In this document: positions 24,099-33,350 of the stretch, piece after piece
Position numbering within the stretch: the first letter of the stretch is position 1
Layout: every line of letters starts with the position of its first letter
Assembly: GCF_014697125.1 (NCBI RefSeq)
Contig: NZ_JACJRG010000011.1
Coordinates: 62,001-126,000 of the forward strand
Direction of reading: 5' to 3'
Origin: Anabaena minutissima FACHB-250
GTDB taxonomy: Bacteria; Cyanobacteriota; Cyanobacteriia; Cyanobacteriales; Nostocaceae
Length of the DNA: 64,000 bases
The notes under the pieces: generated by a model
Told to the model about the DNA's origin: nothing
Seen by the model: the letters and a program-made list of their open reading frames with translations, nothing else
The model's database searches: none
Program-made: the position numbers and the translations under genes

Positions 24099-25136
24099 CT
24101 AGTGCAGTTGCACAATCTTGGGCTGTTCCCACATATGAATGGTATCTACAAACCGAGCAGTTTTGGATTGGCTGGAAATAACCAGACTTTGAGTTCTAGA
24201 ACCGCCGTGGAAGAAGCGGACACCTTGCATGAGGTTTCCAGAGGTGATACCACACGCAGCGAACAGAACAGTTTCCCCAGATGCCAGTTCATGGGCGTTG
24301 TAGACCTTATCAGCGTCATTAATACCCATAGAACTCAAACGATCGAGATTAGCTTCTCTGCTTTCACCAATCAAGCCTGTTTTCACTACTGCTGGATCGT
24401 AGATCAATTGACCTTGGAAGTGTCCACCCAAAGCACGCATTGCGGCTGCGGAAATCACACCTTCAGGAGCAGCACCAATACCCATCAGCGCATGAATATT
24501 AGTACCAGCAAAGCCACAAGATACAGCCGCACCCACGTCACCATCAGAAATCAACTGTACTCTTGCGCCGGCTTCACGGATTTCTTTGATCAAATCGGTG
24601 TGGCGATCGCGCTTCATGACTACTATCACAAGTTCGTCAATAGCGCGGTCTAGACACTCGGAAAGAATCTTGAGGTTTTCCGTGGCTGATTTGTTAATGT
24701 CTACGTGACCTTTAGCGGCTGGAGGTGCTGCTAGTTTCTTCATGTAGAAGTCAGGAGCAGCAAATAGTCCACCTTTTTCAGAAATTGCCAACACAGCCAT
24801 TGAACCAGGTTGTCCATAGGCAACCAAGTTTGTACCTTCGCAGGGGTCAACGGCAATATCAATTTCGACCAATTCATCGGGGTTACAGAAGTTTTTAGCA
24901 TCTTCTTGGGTACAGATACCGACTTCTTCTCCAATGTAAAGCATGGGCGCGTCATCGCGTTCCCCTTCCCCAATTACAATGCGACCACGCATATGAATTT
25001 TATTCATCCGCTCCCGCATTGCTTCCACTGCTACTTGGTCAGCAGTATTTTTTTCGCCCTTACCCATCCACTTTGCGGATGCGATCGCGGCCTGTTCTAC
25101 TACCTCAATAATCTCTAATCCAAGTGTATTTTCCAC
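24099..25136 (-). CDS. glpX: Class II fructose-1,6-/sedoheptulose-1,7-bisphosphatase
   Basis: The GlpX-type bifunctional F/SBPase of cyanobacteria, which dephosphorylates both bisphosphates in the Calvin cycle. 345 residues. Metal and phosphate-binding signatures are visible: [37 protein letters not shown] and [15 protein letters not shown], with the Li+-sensitive phosphatase DPxxGT motif at 97-102. The 549-bp region upstream should hold its promoter. No redox-regulatory Cys pair of the plant type is evident. It is one of the main Calvin cycle control enzymes in this group. Confidence 0.95.
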   Translation of the reverse strand: MENTLGLEIIEVVEQAAIASAKWMGKGEKNTADQVAVEAMRERMNKIHMRGRIVIGEGERDDAPMLYIGEEVGICTQEDAKNFCNPDELVEIDIAVDPCEGTNLVAYGQPGSMAVLAISEKGGLFAAPDFYMKKLAAPPAAKGHVDINKSATENLKILSECLDRAIDELVIVVMKRDRHTDLIKEIREAGARVQLISDGDVGAAVSCGFAGTNIHALMGIGAAPEGVISAAAMRALGGHFQGQLIYDPAVVKTGLIGESREANLDRLSSMGINDADKVYNAHELASGETVLFAACGITSGNLMQGVRFFHGGSRTQSLVISSQSKTARFVDTIHMWEQPKIVQLH

Positions 25137-25685
25137 AGAGTCACCCTCTCAACTGCTTGATTTTTCCGACTTTTCATCTAGCCATTTCAGTTCTTAAGTC
25201 TACCAAAGGGCGGATACCGTGTGATCAAATAGAACAAATACTATTAAGTTGCCATTTGCTAATGTGTTAAGTTTTGCTGCTAAAATTAACATCTGATTGA
25301 ATCGTGTGTAATATGCCCCACTGATTTAAATATTGGAAATTAAATCCTAGGAGAGTAGAAAGTATGTGCAAGTTATTTCTTCTGACAATGTAAAACTTTA
25401 AACATTCTCAAAATCTTTAACAATAGGTCGGCTTGGCGGATATTTTCACTCAAGTGTAAAGCAAACCAATGGATCAGATTGAAATCTGTTGAAACCAATG
25501 CCTACAACTAAAGCTTCTGTATGAAAAAATGCGATCGCTGCTTTAGCTTTTTCTCTGGCTTGTAGATAAAAAAATAGCAACCTTATTTTTTTGTGTTCCC
25601 TAAAAACTCAAAATATTGGACTTGAGAAATAAAACCGAGGTTGGTGTCTACTTTATAATTCTTAAAAAAGCATCAGATAAAAATT
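25137..25685. other. Long intergenic region between glpX and grxC
   Basis: 549 bp, divergent promoter region for glpX (minus) and grxC (plus). AT-rich, one GCGATCGC near 25533. No ORF, tandem repeat or strong hairpin that I can support. Confidence 0.5.
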
Positions 25686-25997
25686 ATGTTTGACTTTCTT
25701 AATCCCCTACTTGGTCGCCATCCCGAACGTATCAAAGCCAATGTTGAAATATATACCTGGCAAACTTGCCCTTACTGTATTAGAGCCAAGCTATTACTGT
25801 GGTGGAAAGGTGTAAATTTCACAGAGTATAAAATTGATGGTGACGAAGCCGCAAGAGCAAAAATGGCAGAACGTGCCAATGGTCGCCGCACAGTACCGCA
25901 AATTTTCATCAATAACCAACATCTTGGCGGCTGTGATGACCTCTATCAACTAGACACCAAAGGTCAACTTGACCCTCTGTTAGTACAGCCAGCTTGA
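25686..25997 (+). CDS. grxC: Glutaredoxin 3, dithiol CPYC type
   Basis: Glutathione-dependent disulfide reductase of the cytoplasm. 103 residues with the dithiol active site CPYC at 28-31, the TVPQIFINNQHLGG block carrying the cis-Pro, and the GG-CDD glutathione-binding end. The first 17 residues (MFDFLNPLLGRHPERIK) are a short N-terminal extension beyond the core, as seen in cyanobacterial Grx. Followed by tadA on the same strand after an 85-bp repeat-rich gap. Confidence 0.95.
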   Translation: MFDFLNPLLGRHPERIKANVEIYTWQTCPYCIRAKLLLWWKGVNFTEYKIDGDEAARAKMAERANGRRTVPQIFINNQHLGGCDDLYQLDTKGQLDPLLVQPA

Positions 25998-26061
25998 GTT
26001 AGTGCTGAGTGCTGAGTTCTGAGCGAAGTTATCGTTTCTTTTTCCTTGTCTCCAAAAATTT

Positions 26062-26096
26062 TTGAATTTTGAATTTTGAATTTTGAATTTTGAATT
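26062..26096. repeat. Heptamer tandem repeat (ttttgaa) at the tadA start
   Basis: Five units of ttttgaa immediately before, and overlapping, the first codons of tadA. The TTG used as the start (26083) lies inside this array. Confidence 0.85.
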
Positions 26097-26574
26097 AATT
26101 TACCCCGAATATCTCATCTATCGTCACTGGATGAGCCGAGCTTTAGAATTGGCAAAAGTTGCTGGTGACGCGGGGGAAGTCCCAGTTGGGGCTGTGATTA
26201 CTGATGCTGATGGTAATTTAATTGCTGAAGGTGAAAACCGAAAAGAGCGTGATCAAGATCCTACAGCCCATGCAGAAATTATTGTTTTGCGTTCAGCCAC
26301 CAAAAATTTACAAACTTGGCGGCTTCATGATTGCACCTTGTATGTAACCTTAGAACCTTGTCCTATGTGTGCAGGTGCGATCGTACAAGCACGTCTAGGA
26401 AAGTTAGTCTATGGAGTGGACGATACCAAAACCGGCGCAATTCGGACAGTTCTCAACATCCCTGATAGTGGGGCTTCTAATCATCGTCTACAAGTTATCG
26501 GAGGTGTTCTAGAGTCAGCCTGTCGTCAGCAATTACAAAATTGGTTTGCTACTAAGCGATATCCGAAAAAATAA
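26083..26574 (+). CDS. tadA: tRNA-specific adenosine deaminase
   Basis: Deaminates A34 of tRNA-Arg(ACG) to inosine. 163 residues with the zinc site H63-A-E65 and P92-C93-P-M-C96, and the family context GDAGEVPVGAVI. The block YPEYLIYRHWMSRALELA looks like conserved N-terminal TadA sequence, so the start should lie before it. The only candidates are rare codons: TTG 26083 (inside the ttttgaa repeat) or an ATT. The inner ATG 26131 would remove the first helix. The repeat array seems to have replaced the original 5' end. No clear ribosome-binding site is visible. Confidence 0.93.
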   Translation: MNFELIYPEYLIYRHWMSRALELAKVAGDAGEVPVGAVITDADGNLIAEGENRKERDQDPTAHAEIIVLRSATKNLQTWRLHDCTLYVTLEPCPMCAGAIVQARLGKLVYGVDDTKTGAIRTVLNIPDSGASNHRLQVIGGVLESACRQQLQNWFATKRYPKK

Positions 26575-26686
26575 CGGACAGAGATGAAACTGTCCAGCTG
26601 TAATCACACAACTTACGGAAGAAAATCTACGGTGTAACTAAATCAATCTCTCGCCGAATTCTACCGGTTAATTTGCAGCTACCCAC

Positions 26687-27457
26687 ATGATGGAATTTTA
26701 CTCTGCGTCTGATACCTGCCCCATAAAGCCAACGGACAAGCCTATAAATCCCAAAGTGGCTGTTAGTTCTGCAAGGATTTCTCCTTGGTTAACCCCTCTG
26801 GCATATTTTTTGGGTCATCACTTTCTTTTACCATTCTTTTTTGGACATATTAAAATTACTGGCCAAGAAAATATCCCCAAAACTGGCCCTGTTATCTTAG
26901 CTCCTACCCATCGCGCCCGTTGGGATTCATTACTTCTACCCTATGCCACAGGTCGTTACGTCACGGGTAGAGACTTACAATTCATGGTGACAATTGATGA
27001 ATGTCAAGGTTTACAAGGTTGGTTTATCCGTCGAATGGGCGGATTTCCTGTAAATCCTCAACACCCTGCTGTTGCTACTCTCCGTCATGCTGTAGAAGTG
27101 CTGCAACAAGAACAAATGTTAGTTATTTATCCAGAAGGAGATATATTTCGAGATGGCGAAGTTCATCAATTAAAGCCAGGAATTGCTCGTTTAGCTTTGA
27201 GTGCAGAATTCCATCACCCAGGACTGGGGGTAAAAATTATCCCAGTTGGCATTAACTACAGTGAGCCTTACCCAAGTTGGGGTGCAGATGTCAGCATTGA
27301 AATTGGTTCGCCAATGAATGTCAAAGATTACACCAATGGTAAAGCGAAACAAAACGCCAAGCGGCTAACAGAGGATTTAACAAGGACTCTACAACATTTA
27401 AGCAATCAAGAACTCGCTGTTAGTCATCATGCTTTTGCAGAGATTTCCAATTCTTAA
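26687..27457 (+). CDS. plsC: PlsC-like 1-acyl-glycerol-3-phosphate acyltransferase
   Basis: Membrane-associated acyltransferase of phospholipid/glycolipid synthesis. 256 residues with the catalytic H75-x4-D80 in THRARWD, the glycerophosphate-binding block RRMGGFPVN, and YPEGD (148-152), a variant of the usual FPEGTR. One hydrophobic stretch near 36-55 should anchor it. Cyanobacteria have several paralogues of this family, so the exact acceptor is uncertain. The C-terminus converges with the protease gene 13 bp away. Confidence 0.85.
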   Translation: MMEFYSASDTCPIKPTDKPINPKVAVSSARISPWLTPLAYFLGHHFLLPFFFGHIKITGQENIPKTGPVILAPTHRARWDSLLLPYATGRYVTGRDLQFMVTIDECQGLQGWFIRRMGGFPVNPQHPAVATLRHAVEVLQQEQMLVIYPEGDIFRDGEVHQLKPGIARLALSAEFHHPGLGVKIIPVGINYSEPYPSWGADVSIEIGSPMNVKDYTNGKAKQNAKRLTEDLTRTLQHLSNQELAVSHHAFAEISNS

Positions 27458-27469
27458 TCGTGTAGCGAC

Positions 27470-29575
27470 CTAAATCCCTAAACTCAATTCCCAACTAATG
27501 AGCTTACCTGTATCTTGGGGGGCGTAGTCTATTAGCCATAAATACCAACTACCTTTGGCGGACTGTGAGAGTAGCTGTTTAAGTAGGGGATGAGATCGCA
27601 GTGTATAAGTTGTTTGTAACTCAGTTCGACACCCTAAAGTCCGATTTTGCAATAACACCTGCTGATTATTGGGAGCAATTAAATAAATTTCTAAATCACC
27701 TAAAAAATCATGGGTGAGATTGACTGTAACTTGAATATCTCTAATTGTACTCGCTTCAGAAATAGCGATCGCGCTTTTAATCCCTTGTTGATTATGATCA
27801 GGAATCTCTACAGGGCTAGAATTACTCACCTTCACTTGCTTACTAGCCGTTAATGTTTGATCAGCCCGCATTTGTACAGCCGCTTGCACTGCCTTAGCCG
27901 CATTGACTTTACCATAACCAAACCACTCGGAATGTCCATTGTTATCGTAAGTACCCCCATACAAACCCAATTGTTGGTCAGGATTAGGGTCTACAATTTT
28001 ATCTGCCGTTGTTTCTAAGATGCGTTTAACTTGTTGCGCCGTCAAATCAGGATTGGCTGATAAAACCAAAGCTGCTACCCCTGCAACTACAGGTGTCGCA
28101 CTAGAAGTTCCCCCAAAGTTGCTAGTAAAATCACCTAAATCGTAACCTGCTGCACCTATTTGGTCAGTTGTTAACATTCCCCGTCCCGTTAGGGAAGTTG
28201 CAATTGTAGGTTGTGTGTACAAAAAACCTTTCCCTGGAAAAGACATTCCTGGTGGAGCATTATTACTAGGGGCGCACACCGAAATATTAGTTCCCCAATT
28301 GCTGTAAGCAGCTTTTTTCCCCATACTGGTTGATGCCGAAATGGTCATCACATCAGAATGTACGCCAAAACCACCCAGCCAGGTTGTCAGACCTTGTAAA
28401 ACATTGTTTGGCCAATTTTGCTCATATACAGTACCACTCACGGGGCGGTTGGCATTGCCCGCCGCAAATAAAACTACGCAACCTTTACCATTGCGTCCTT
28501 GTGTAGCTGCCCTGGTAATAGCTGCCTGTTGGCGCAAGGATAAGGGAAAGTAAACAGCTGAAGCTCCCCAGCTACAAGAAATTACACTAGCACCTTTGTC
28601 AATTGCCCAGTTAAATATCTGTTCAATTGATTCATCATCTAAAAACCCAGTGGTACGGATAGGCATAAAGGCACACCCAGGCGCGACCCCCACAATTCCC
28701 GCCCCATTTTCTTCAGCCACAGCTAACCCTGCACAGCCTGTACCATGACTGCTGCCTTTAGCATCCGGTAACGGTAAAAAGTCATCATCCCTTAAATCCC
28801 TGGGAGCAACTACCTTACCACTACCTTGAAAGTCTGGGTGATTCAAATCAAAAGAATCATCCACAACAGCTACAACTACAGACCTCACCCCACGCGTTAC
28901 ATCCCAAGCTTGTTCTACGGCAATGTGAGAGCCTACAGATAATTCATTACCGCCGTTATGGTGGAGATACCATTGCTGGCTATAGAGAGTGTCACGGGGT
29001 CGGTAATGCGGCTCAGTTTCGATTAACACATTTGGTTCAGCCGCTAAAACTTCTGGTAGAGTTTGTAACTGGTTAGTGATTTTGATGGGATTTTCTGTAG
29101 CTTGTTTACTGACCAGAAATACAAAAGCGTTGGGCAGACCAAGTATGGGTTTGTCTTGGATGAGGTGCAGTTGCGAGGCGATGAGATTAATTTTGAGGGT
29201 ATCTACCCCATCAGCAAACTGAATGGTAATTTGGTCAGCAAAATAAACGAAAGTCCCAGGATTATCCTTGACTGTGTAGGCATGACTAGCAAAAGCTACA
29301 TTGTCATCACTCCGTGCTTGAGCGATCGCTTCCTCTATTTGCTCTGGTGTAGTTTGAAAGAGTTCTAATTTCGCTTGGGTAATACTGCGTTGCCAAATAC
29401 CCCAACTAACCTGAGATAATTGTTGCACAGGAAAGTCGGTGACAAAACGGATGGTGAAGCGGTCTAAAGCTTTCGCGAGGATTAATTCTTCACCTCCCCG
29501 TTGGAGTACCAATCCCATACTGCTTGCTGGTACACCTGTGGTTGGTAAATCAGAGGATGGATTGCGATCGTTCAT
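27470..29575 (-). CDS. Subtilisin-like (S8) serine protease with C-terminal P domain
   Basis: 701 residues. The catalytic triad is visible: D239 (VVAVVDDSFDLNHPDF), H277 (SSHGTGCAGL) and S491 (GGTSSATPVVAG), with the oxyanion Asn in AAGNAN near 374. A region of about 200 residues precedes the catalytic domain and a proprotein-convertase P domain follows (about 585-701: AISEASTIRDIQVTVNLTHDFLGDLEIYLIAP). No signal peptide is evident, so it may act in the cytoplasm. Its layout recalls the calcium-dependent protease PrcA of Anabaena variabilis, but I cannot confirm orthology. Confidence 0.88.
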   Translation of the reverse strand: MNDRNPSSDLPTTGVPASSMGLVLQRGGEELILAKALDRFTIRFVTDFPVQQLSQVSWGIWQRSITQAKLELFQTTPEQIEEAIAQARSDDNVAFASHAYTVKDNPGTFVYFADQITIQFADGVDTLKINLIASQLHLIQDKPILGLPNAFVFLVSKQATENPIKITNQLQTLPEVLAAEPNVLIETEPHYRPRDTLYSQQWYLHHNGGNELSVGSHIAVEQAWDVTRGVRSVVVAVVDDSFDLNHPDFQGSGKVVAPRDLRDDDFLPLPDAKGSSHGTGCAGLAVAEENGAGIVGVAPGCAFMPIRTTGFLDDESIEQIFNWAIDKGASVISCSWGASAVYFPLSLRQQAAITRAATQGRNGKGCVVLFAAGNANRPVSGTVYEQNWPNNVLQGLTTWLGGFGVHSDVMTISASTSMGKKAAYSNWGTNISVCAPSNNAPPGMSFPGKGFLYTQPTIATSLTGRGMLTTDQIGAAGYDLGDFTSNFGGTSSATPVVAGVAALVLSANPDLTAQQVKRILETTADKIVDPNPDQQLGLYGGTYDNNGHSEWFGYGKVNAAKAVQAAVQMRADQTLTASKQVKVSNSSPVEIPDHNQQGIKSAIAISEASTIRDIQVTVNLTHDFLGDLEIYLIAPNNQQVLLQNRTLGCRTELQTTYTLRSHPLLKQLLSQSAKGSWYLWLIDYAPQDTGKLISWELSLGI

Positions 29576-29749
29576 AGGGCGATTGTGGTTGGTGTAGGGG
29601 CAACGGGAACTCTATTAAACCGATTTTCAGTCTAAATCAAAGAAACTCAGTACGTAGCTTCGCTTTGTTAAAAACGAAAACAGAGTTAAGATACCCGAAG
29701 TTTCCCTACCTTGTTCGATTTCTTAATAGTTGTTGCACAAATTGACCCC

Positions 29750-30331
29750 ATGAACGTTGCTGCTCCTGCTTCTTTAATTCGTTTGACTACCCTAGCGGTG
29801 TTAGCAACCCTAGGTCTGCTTGCACCTGTCAATGCTCAGAATCAAGTAAAGCCTATTGATCCTAATAGCCCCAATAATCTTCGTCCTACTGCTCAAAATA
29901 ATAGCCTGATGAGCATTGAAGGTGGCGATCGCTTGATGACAGAGGCAGCGCAAGCAGTTACTGCCCAAAACTACCCTCTAGCAGCGAAAAAGCTCCAAGA
30001 AGCCCGTCAGGTTTATAATCAGCTATCAAATTTCTATCAAGATTTAAACTCTAGCTTTTCTGGCATAGACAGTCGAGTTTCCGATTCCCAGCGACAAAAA
30101 GCTTTTTCAACAGCGCAAAAGCGGGATGAAGCCACCTATCAACTAGCTTTGGTACATCGCGCTCAAAATCAGCCAGAATTGGCTGTGCCTTTATTAGTGC
30201 AAATCATTAAAAGCCAAAATCCCACGAGAGAACTAGGTAAAAAAGCTTATCAGCAGTTATTTGAATTGGGCTTTGTTGATGCTCCCTATCCCCGACAAGG
30301 TGCCAATTCCTCTTCCTCACCCCAAAAGTAA
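29750..30331 (+). CDS. Secreted hypothetical protein, helical repeat
   Basis: 193 residues from ATG 29750 (a TTG at 29711 in frame is less likely). The N-terminus MNVAAPASLIRLTTLAVLATLGLLAPVNAQ is a signal peptide with an A-x-A-like cleavage site. The mature part is helical: AAQAVTAQNYPLAAKKLQEARQVYNQLSNFYQDL and TYQLALVHRAQNQPELAVPLLVQIIKSQNP look like TPR-type units. No enzyme motif. A conserved-looking cyanobacterial exported protein of unknown function. Confidence 0.7.
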   Translation: MNVAAPASLIRLTTLAVLATLGLLAPVNAQNQVKPIDPNSPNNLRPTAQNNSLMSIEGGDRLMTEAAQAVTAQNYPLAAKKLQEARQVYNQLSNFYQDLNSSFSGIDSRVSDSQRQKAFSTAQKRDEATYQLALVHRAQNQPELAVPLLVQIIKSQNPTRELGKKAYQQLFELGFVDAPYPRQGANSSSSPQK

Positions 30332-30561
30332 AAAGGCAGGGAAGCAAAGAAAGCAGGGGAAGCAAGGGAAGCAGGGGAAGCCGGGCAGGGCTGTTTCATT
30401 CCCAATCCCTAATCCCTAATCCCCTGATCACCCATAGACTTCCACCAATGCGGGGAGAACAAAAAACTAATACTTAAATTGAACTCCTATACCCGCAATT
30501 TGGCAGAGGGATGTTCTCCATATCTGTTATTAATAGAAAAGTAGGTTTTTTAGGAATTGCG

Positions 30562-30798
30562 ATGATTACTCCGCAGCAGGTTGAAGCAATGATCAAAGCG
30601 GAACTGCCAGATGCCCATATTCAGGTGCAAGACTTGACCGGTGGCGGCGACCACTATCAGGTGACAGTAGTCTCATCGCAGTTTGCAGGTAAGGGACTGG
30701 TGCAACAGCATCAGCTAGTTTATGGTGCTTTGCGACAAGCTATGTCAACTGAGGCTATTCACGCCTTGGCATTAAAAACATCTACCCCCGAAGCTTGA
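30562..30798 (+). CDS. bolA: BolA-family protein
   Basis: 78 residues from ATG 30562 (the ORF could extend upstream to 30511, but [18 protein letters not shown] is the normal BolA start). Shows the class II KH-like BolA core: [38 protein letters not shown] with the invariant His that shares an Fe-S cluster with a monothiol glutaredoxin. The gene for that partner follows 158 bp downstream on the same strand. Roles in Fe-S trafficking and iron regulation are established for the family. Confidence 0.93.
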   Translation: MITPQQVEAMIKAELPDAHIQVQDLTGGGDHYQVTVVSSQFAGKGLVQQHQLVYGALRQAMSTEAIHALALKTSTPEA

Positions 30799-30956
30799 TA
30801 GGCATCAGCCAGCAGCCGCTTCCTAAAGTAATGAGCCAAAAATCAGTAGTCCATAGTCTCAAATTCCGCAGGCAGTCATTTAGTTATTAGTCTATGGGTA
30901 ATAACTAAATAACTAACGACTATTAACTATCAACAAAACTAGAGAACAAAAAGACC

Positions 30957-31280
30957 ATGACACCAGAAGTCCAAGAAAAAATTGATAACTTGGTAAACCA
31001 GAATAAGATTCTAGTTTTTATGAAGGGAACTAAGTTAATGCCCCAGTGCGGTTTCTCTAACAACGTTGTGCAGATTCTCAATACTCTGGGCGTTCCCTTT
31101 GAAACCGTTAATGTTTTAGACGATCAAGACATTCGTCAGAGCATTAAAGAATACTCTAACTGGCCGACAATTCCCCAAGTATATATTAATGGCCAGTTCA
31201 TCGGCGGTTCTGATATCCTGATCGAACTTTACCAAAAAGGTGAGTTGCAGCAACTAGTGGAAGTAGCATTAGCGTCTTAA
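30957..31280 (+). CDS. grxD: Monothiol CGFS glutaredoxin (Grx4-type)
   Basis: 107 residues with the CGFS active site at 31-34 in MPQCGFSNN, and [17 protein letters not shown] carrying the cis-Pro and glutathione contacts. CGFS glutaredoxins carry and transfer [2Fe-2S] clusters and form heterodimers with BolA, encoded just upstream. A terminator hairpin lies 57 bp after the stop. Confidence 0.95.
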   Translation: MTPEVQEKIDNLVNQNKILVFMKGTKLMPQCGFSNNVVQILNTLGVPFETVNVLDDQDIRQSIKEYSNWPTIPQVYINGQFIGGSDILIELYQKGELQQLVEVALAS

Positions 31281-31336
31281 TTTATTTCGCGTAGGTTAGA
31301 AACTGAATCAATCCATTTCTAATTTATTTAAAAAAA

Positions 31337-31375
31337 AGCAAAAACCAACATTAATTAAATGTGTTGGTTTTTGCT
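31337..31375 (+). terminator. Terminator hairpin after bolA-grxD
   Basis: Perfect 14-bp stem (agcaaaaaccaaca / tgttggtttttgct) with an 11-nt AT loop; T-run inside the 3' arm. Could work in both directions. Confidence 0.7.
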
Positions 31376-31411
31376 CAATAAAATTCAAATCGGCGTAATT
31401 TGGTTTGCAGG

Positions 31412-31472
31412 GAAGGGGATTAGGGGGTTAGGTTTCGCGCTAGCTTTTCCAAACAACGTGGAAAGTCAGGAG
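31412..31472. repeat. Dispersed repeat, reverse copy of 16683-16743
   Basis: Reads ggggttagg... with ttccaaacaacgtggaaagtc; its reverse complement closely matches the repeat near 16683-16743. It sits in a 411-bp gene-free gap (31281-31691) that otherwise holds only the bolA-grxD terminator and AT-rich sequence. Confidence 0.65.
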
Positions 31473-31691
31473 TATATCAACTGAGTTAGCCTGATGCAAT
31501 TTTTAGCAAATGAAAATTTTTATTTAGATTATCAAAAATTAGGTGGATACCCCTCAAAGGTTGAGGGGTTAATTTTTGTAATTACAGTGATTCCCAAAGT
31601 TTATATGAATGCAGTTGTTGACCTCTACAGATAATATGTTATAATCATCTGCGTTGCTTTAATAGCCACTATGAACACCTTTGAGCAGGTG

Positions 31692-31940
31692 TTAGTAATA
31701 ATCATGTTGTGGCTGAGGTTGCGTCATGACAAAATTTGACGCATCGTACAAGTAACGACTAGCTTCTTCCTCCAAACGATGAATCAGAAACGGTTCAATA
31801 ACGTTGCCATTTCGCAGTGCGGCTAGATAGCCATCCAAATACATCCGCATATCATCCGTGCGATACCCGCGATTCCATAACTCGACGAAGGCGTCGGTAA
31901 TTCTTTGGTAATGGCGGATGGTTTGTGTGTCTTGGAGCAT
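31692..31940 (-). CDS. Small conserved cyanobacterial protein (DUF6761-like)
   Basis: 82 residues, soluble and mainly helical: MLQDTQTIRHYQRITDAFVELWNRGY, MRMYLDGYLAALRNGN, IHRLEEEASRYLYDASNF. It looks like a conserved cyanobacterium-specific family (I believe DUF6761, from memory). No catalytic motif, no partner nearby. Function unknown. Confidence 0.8.
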   Translation of the reverse strand: MLQDTQTIRHYQRITDAFVELWNRGYRTDDMRMYLDGYLAALRNGNVIEPFLIHRLEEEASRYLYDASNFVMTQPQPQHDYY

Positions 31941-32481
31941 AACTGCTTTCTTTATCTCTTTGGAATGAGAATTGTAAATGATTCAGACTAAAAAGTGAAG
32001 GGGGCATTTCTTCTTGATCTACCCTGAAAAGCTCCGATACCTAATGGTGGCAATCTGTCCAGCAACTACAATATAGTTACATCCTATTCCAGAAAAAATA
32101 AAATTAGGTGATCCAATCAGTTATTCCTATAGTTGTTTCGGATAGTATCGTGAGGGGATGGGTAATTGCAAGCATCACTTTTTTTAGGAAAAGGTTAACA
32201 TCGTCCTGGTCATTATCAGCTTGCTTTGTACATAGTTTTTCGGCAGATTACCCAGACTTAAATGGCAGATAGGATATTTAGCAGGAAAATTTTTAATAAT
32301 CATAACAAAAATTTAAGAATATTACTAACTTACCTCTGGATAAGGCACAACATAAGCATCTAGCCCATTTTTGTATTGAGAAAATGTAAAGCTAATTGTT
32401 ATGGGAGTAACAAAGGCTACAAAACCTTGAGCATGGGCTTGTTACTTTGAAATTCATCAGACGCTAAGGGGTCTTGCCGCC
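31941..32481. other. Intergenic region, no gene seen
   Basis: 541 bp between divergent genes. AT-rich, with no ORF, tandem array or strong hairpin that I can support. It should carry promoters for the small protein (minus) and the response regulator (plus). Confidence 0.5.
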
Positions 32482-33252
32482 GTGGGTTCGGTTTGTATTG
32501 AAATCGTTGAGGGGAATCCCCATCTGAGGTCGTTGCTTGGTTGGCACTTGCAACAATTGGAATATAGAGTTCATCAAGCCGCTAGCATTTATCAAGCTAG
32601 GGAAGCTTTTTTAAGCCATCAACCGACTTTGGTCATCCTAGATGCTGATTTGTCAGATGGAGACGGTATTGAGTTTTGTCGTTGGTTGCATCGTCAGCAA
32701 CAACCGCTCATCTTGATGCTATCTGCTCGTAGCAATGAAGCGGATGTGGTTGCAGGCTTAAAAGCAGGAGCTGATGATTACTTGAGTAAACCTTTTGGAA
32801 TGCAAGAGTTTTTAGCTAGGGTAGAAGCCTTAATTCGGCGCAATCGCACGCCTACAGCACCTGCTTATTTGGATTATGGTACTTTGCAAATTGACTTAGT
32901 GCAGCGTCGTGTCCGATTCCAAGGAGAGTTTATTGACCTCACTCCCCAGGAATTTAGTTTGCTGTACGTTTTGGCACAAGCTGGAGGAGTACCATTGAGT
33001 CGGTCTGAGTTGTTGCGTCGTGCGTGGCCTGATGCTATTGACAACCCGCGTACCATTGACACTCATGTTTTATCGCTACGCAAAAAAGTTGAACTTGATC
33101 CCCGCCAACCTAGTTTGATTCAAACTATTCGGAATGTGGGATACAGATTTAACATGGAAAGTTTGAATGCTAATCATCCCCAAACACAAGCCAAGTTACC
33201 AAAGGAGAGATTTAGTAATCAACGTTCAACACTTAGTGGGCAAATATCATAG
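32482..33252 (+). CDS. OmpR/PhoB-family response regulator, atypical receiver
   Basis: 256 residues from GTG 32482. Receiver 3-118: phospho-acceptor D54 in LVILDADLSDG, S81 in MLSARS and K103 in SKPFG are present, but the acidic pair that binds Mg2+ is E10-G11-N12 instead of E/D-D, so the second acidic residue is missing. The C-terminal winged helix (about 128-225) is typical, with EFSLLYVLAQAGGVPLSRSELL and the wing TIRNVGYRF. No histidine kinase is adjacent, so it is an orphan. The last 30 residues are a hydrophilic tail. Target genes unknown. Confidence 0.85.
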   Translation: MGSVCIEIVEGNPHLRSLLGWHLQQLEYRVHQAASIYQAREAFLSHQPTLVILDADLSDGDGIEFCRWLHRQQQPLILMLSARSNEADVVAGLKAGADDYLSKPFGMQEFLARVEALIRRNRTPTAPAYLDYGTLQIDLVQRRVRFQGEFIDLTPQEFSLLYVLAQAGGVPLSRSELLRRAWPDAIDNPRTIDTHVLSLRKKVELDPRQPSLIQTIRNVGYRFNMESLNANHPQTQAKLPKERFSNQRSTLSGQIS

Positions 33253-33350
33253 GTGAAAATTGCCAAATCTCCAAACATCAAAATCCAAAGTTTATTAAAA
33301 TTTTGAATTGTGTCGCCACACCCTGTAGGGTATTTTGAATTGCTGTGGTA

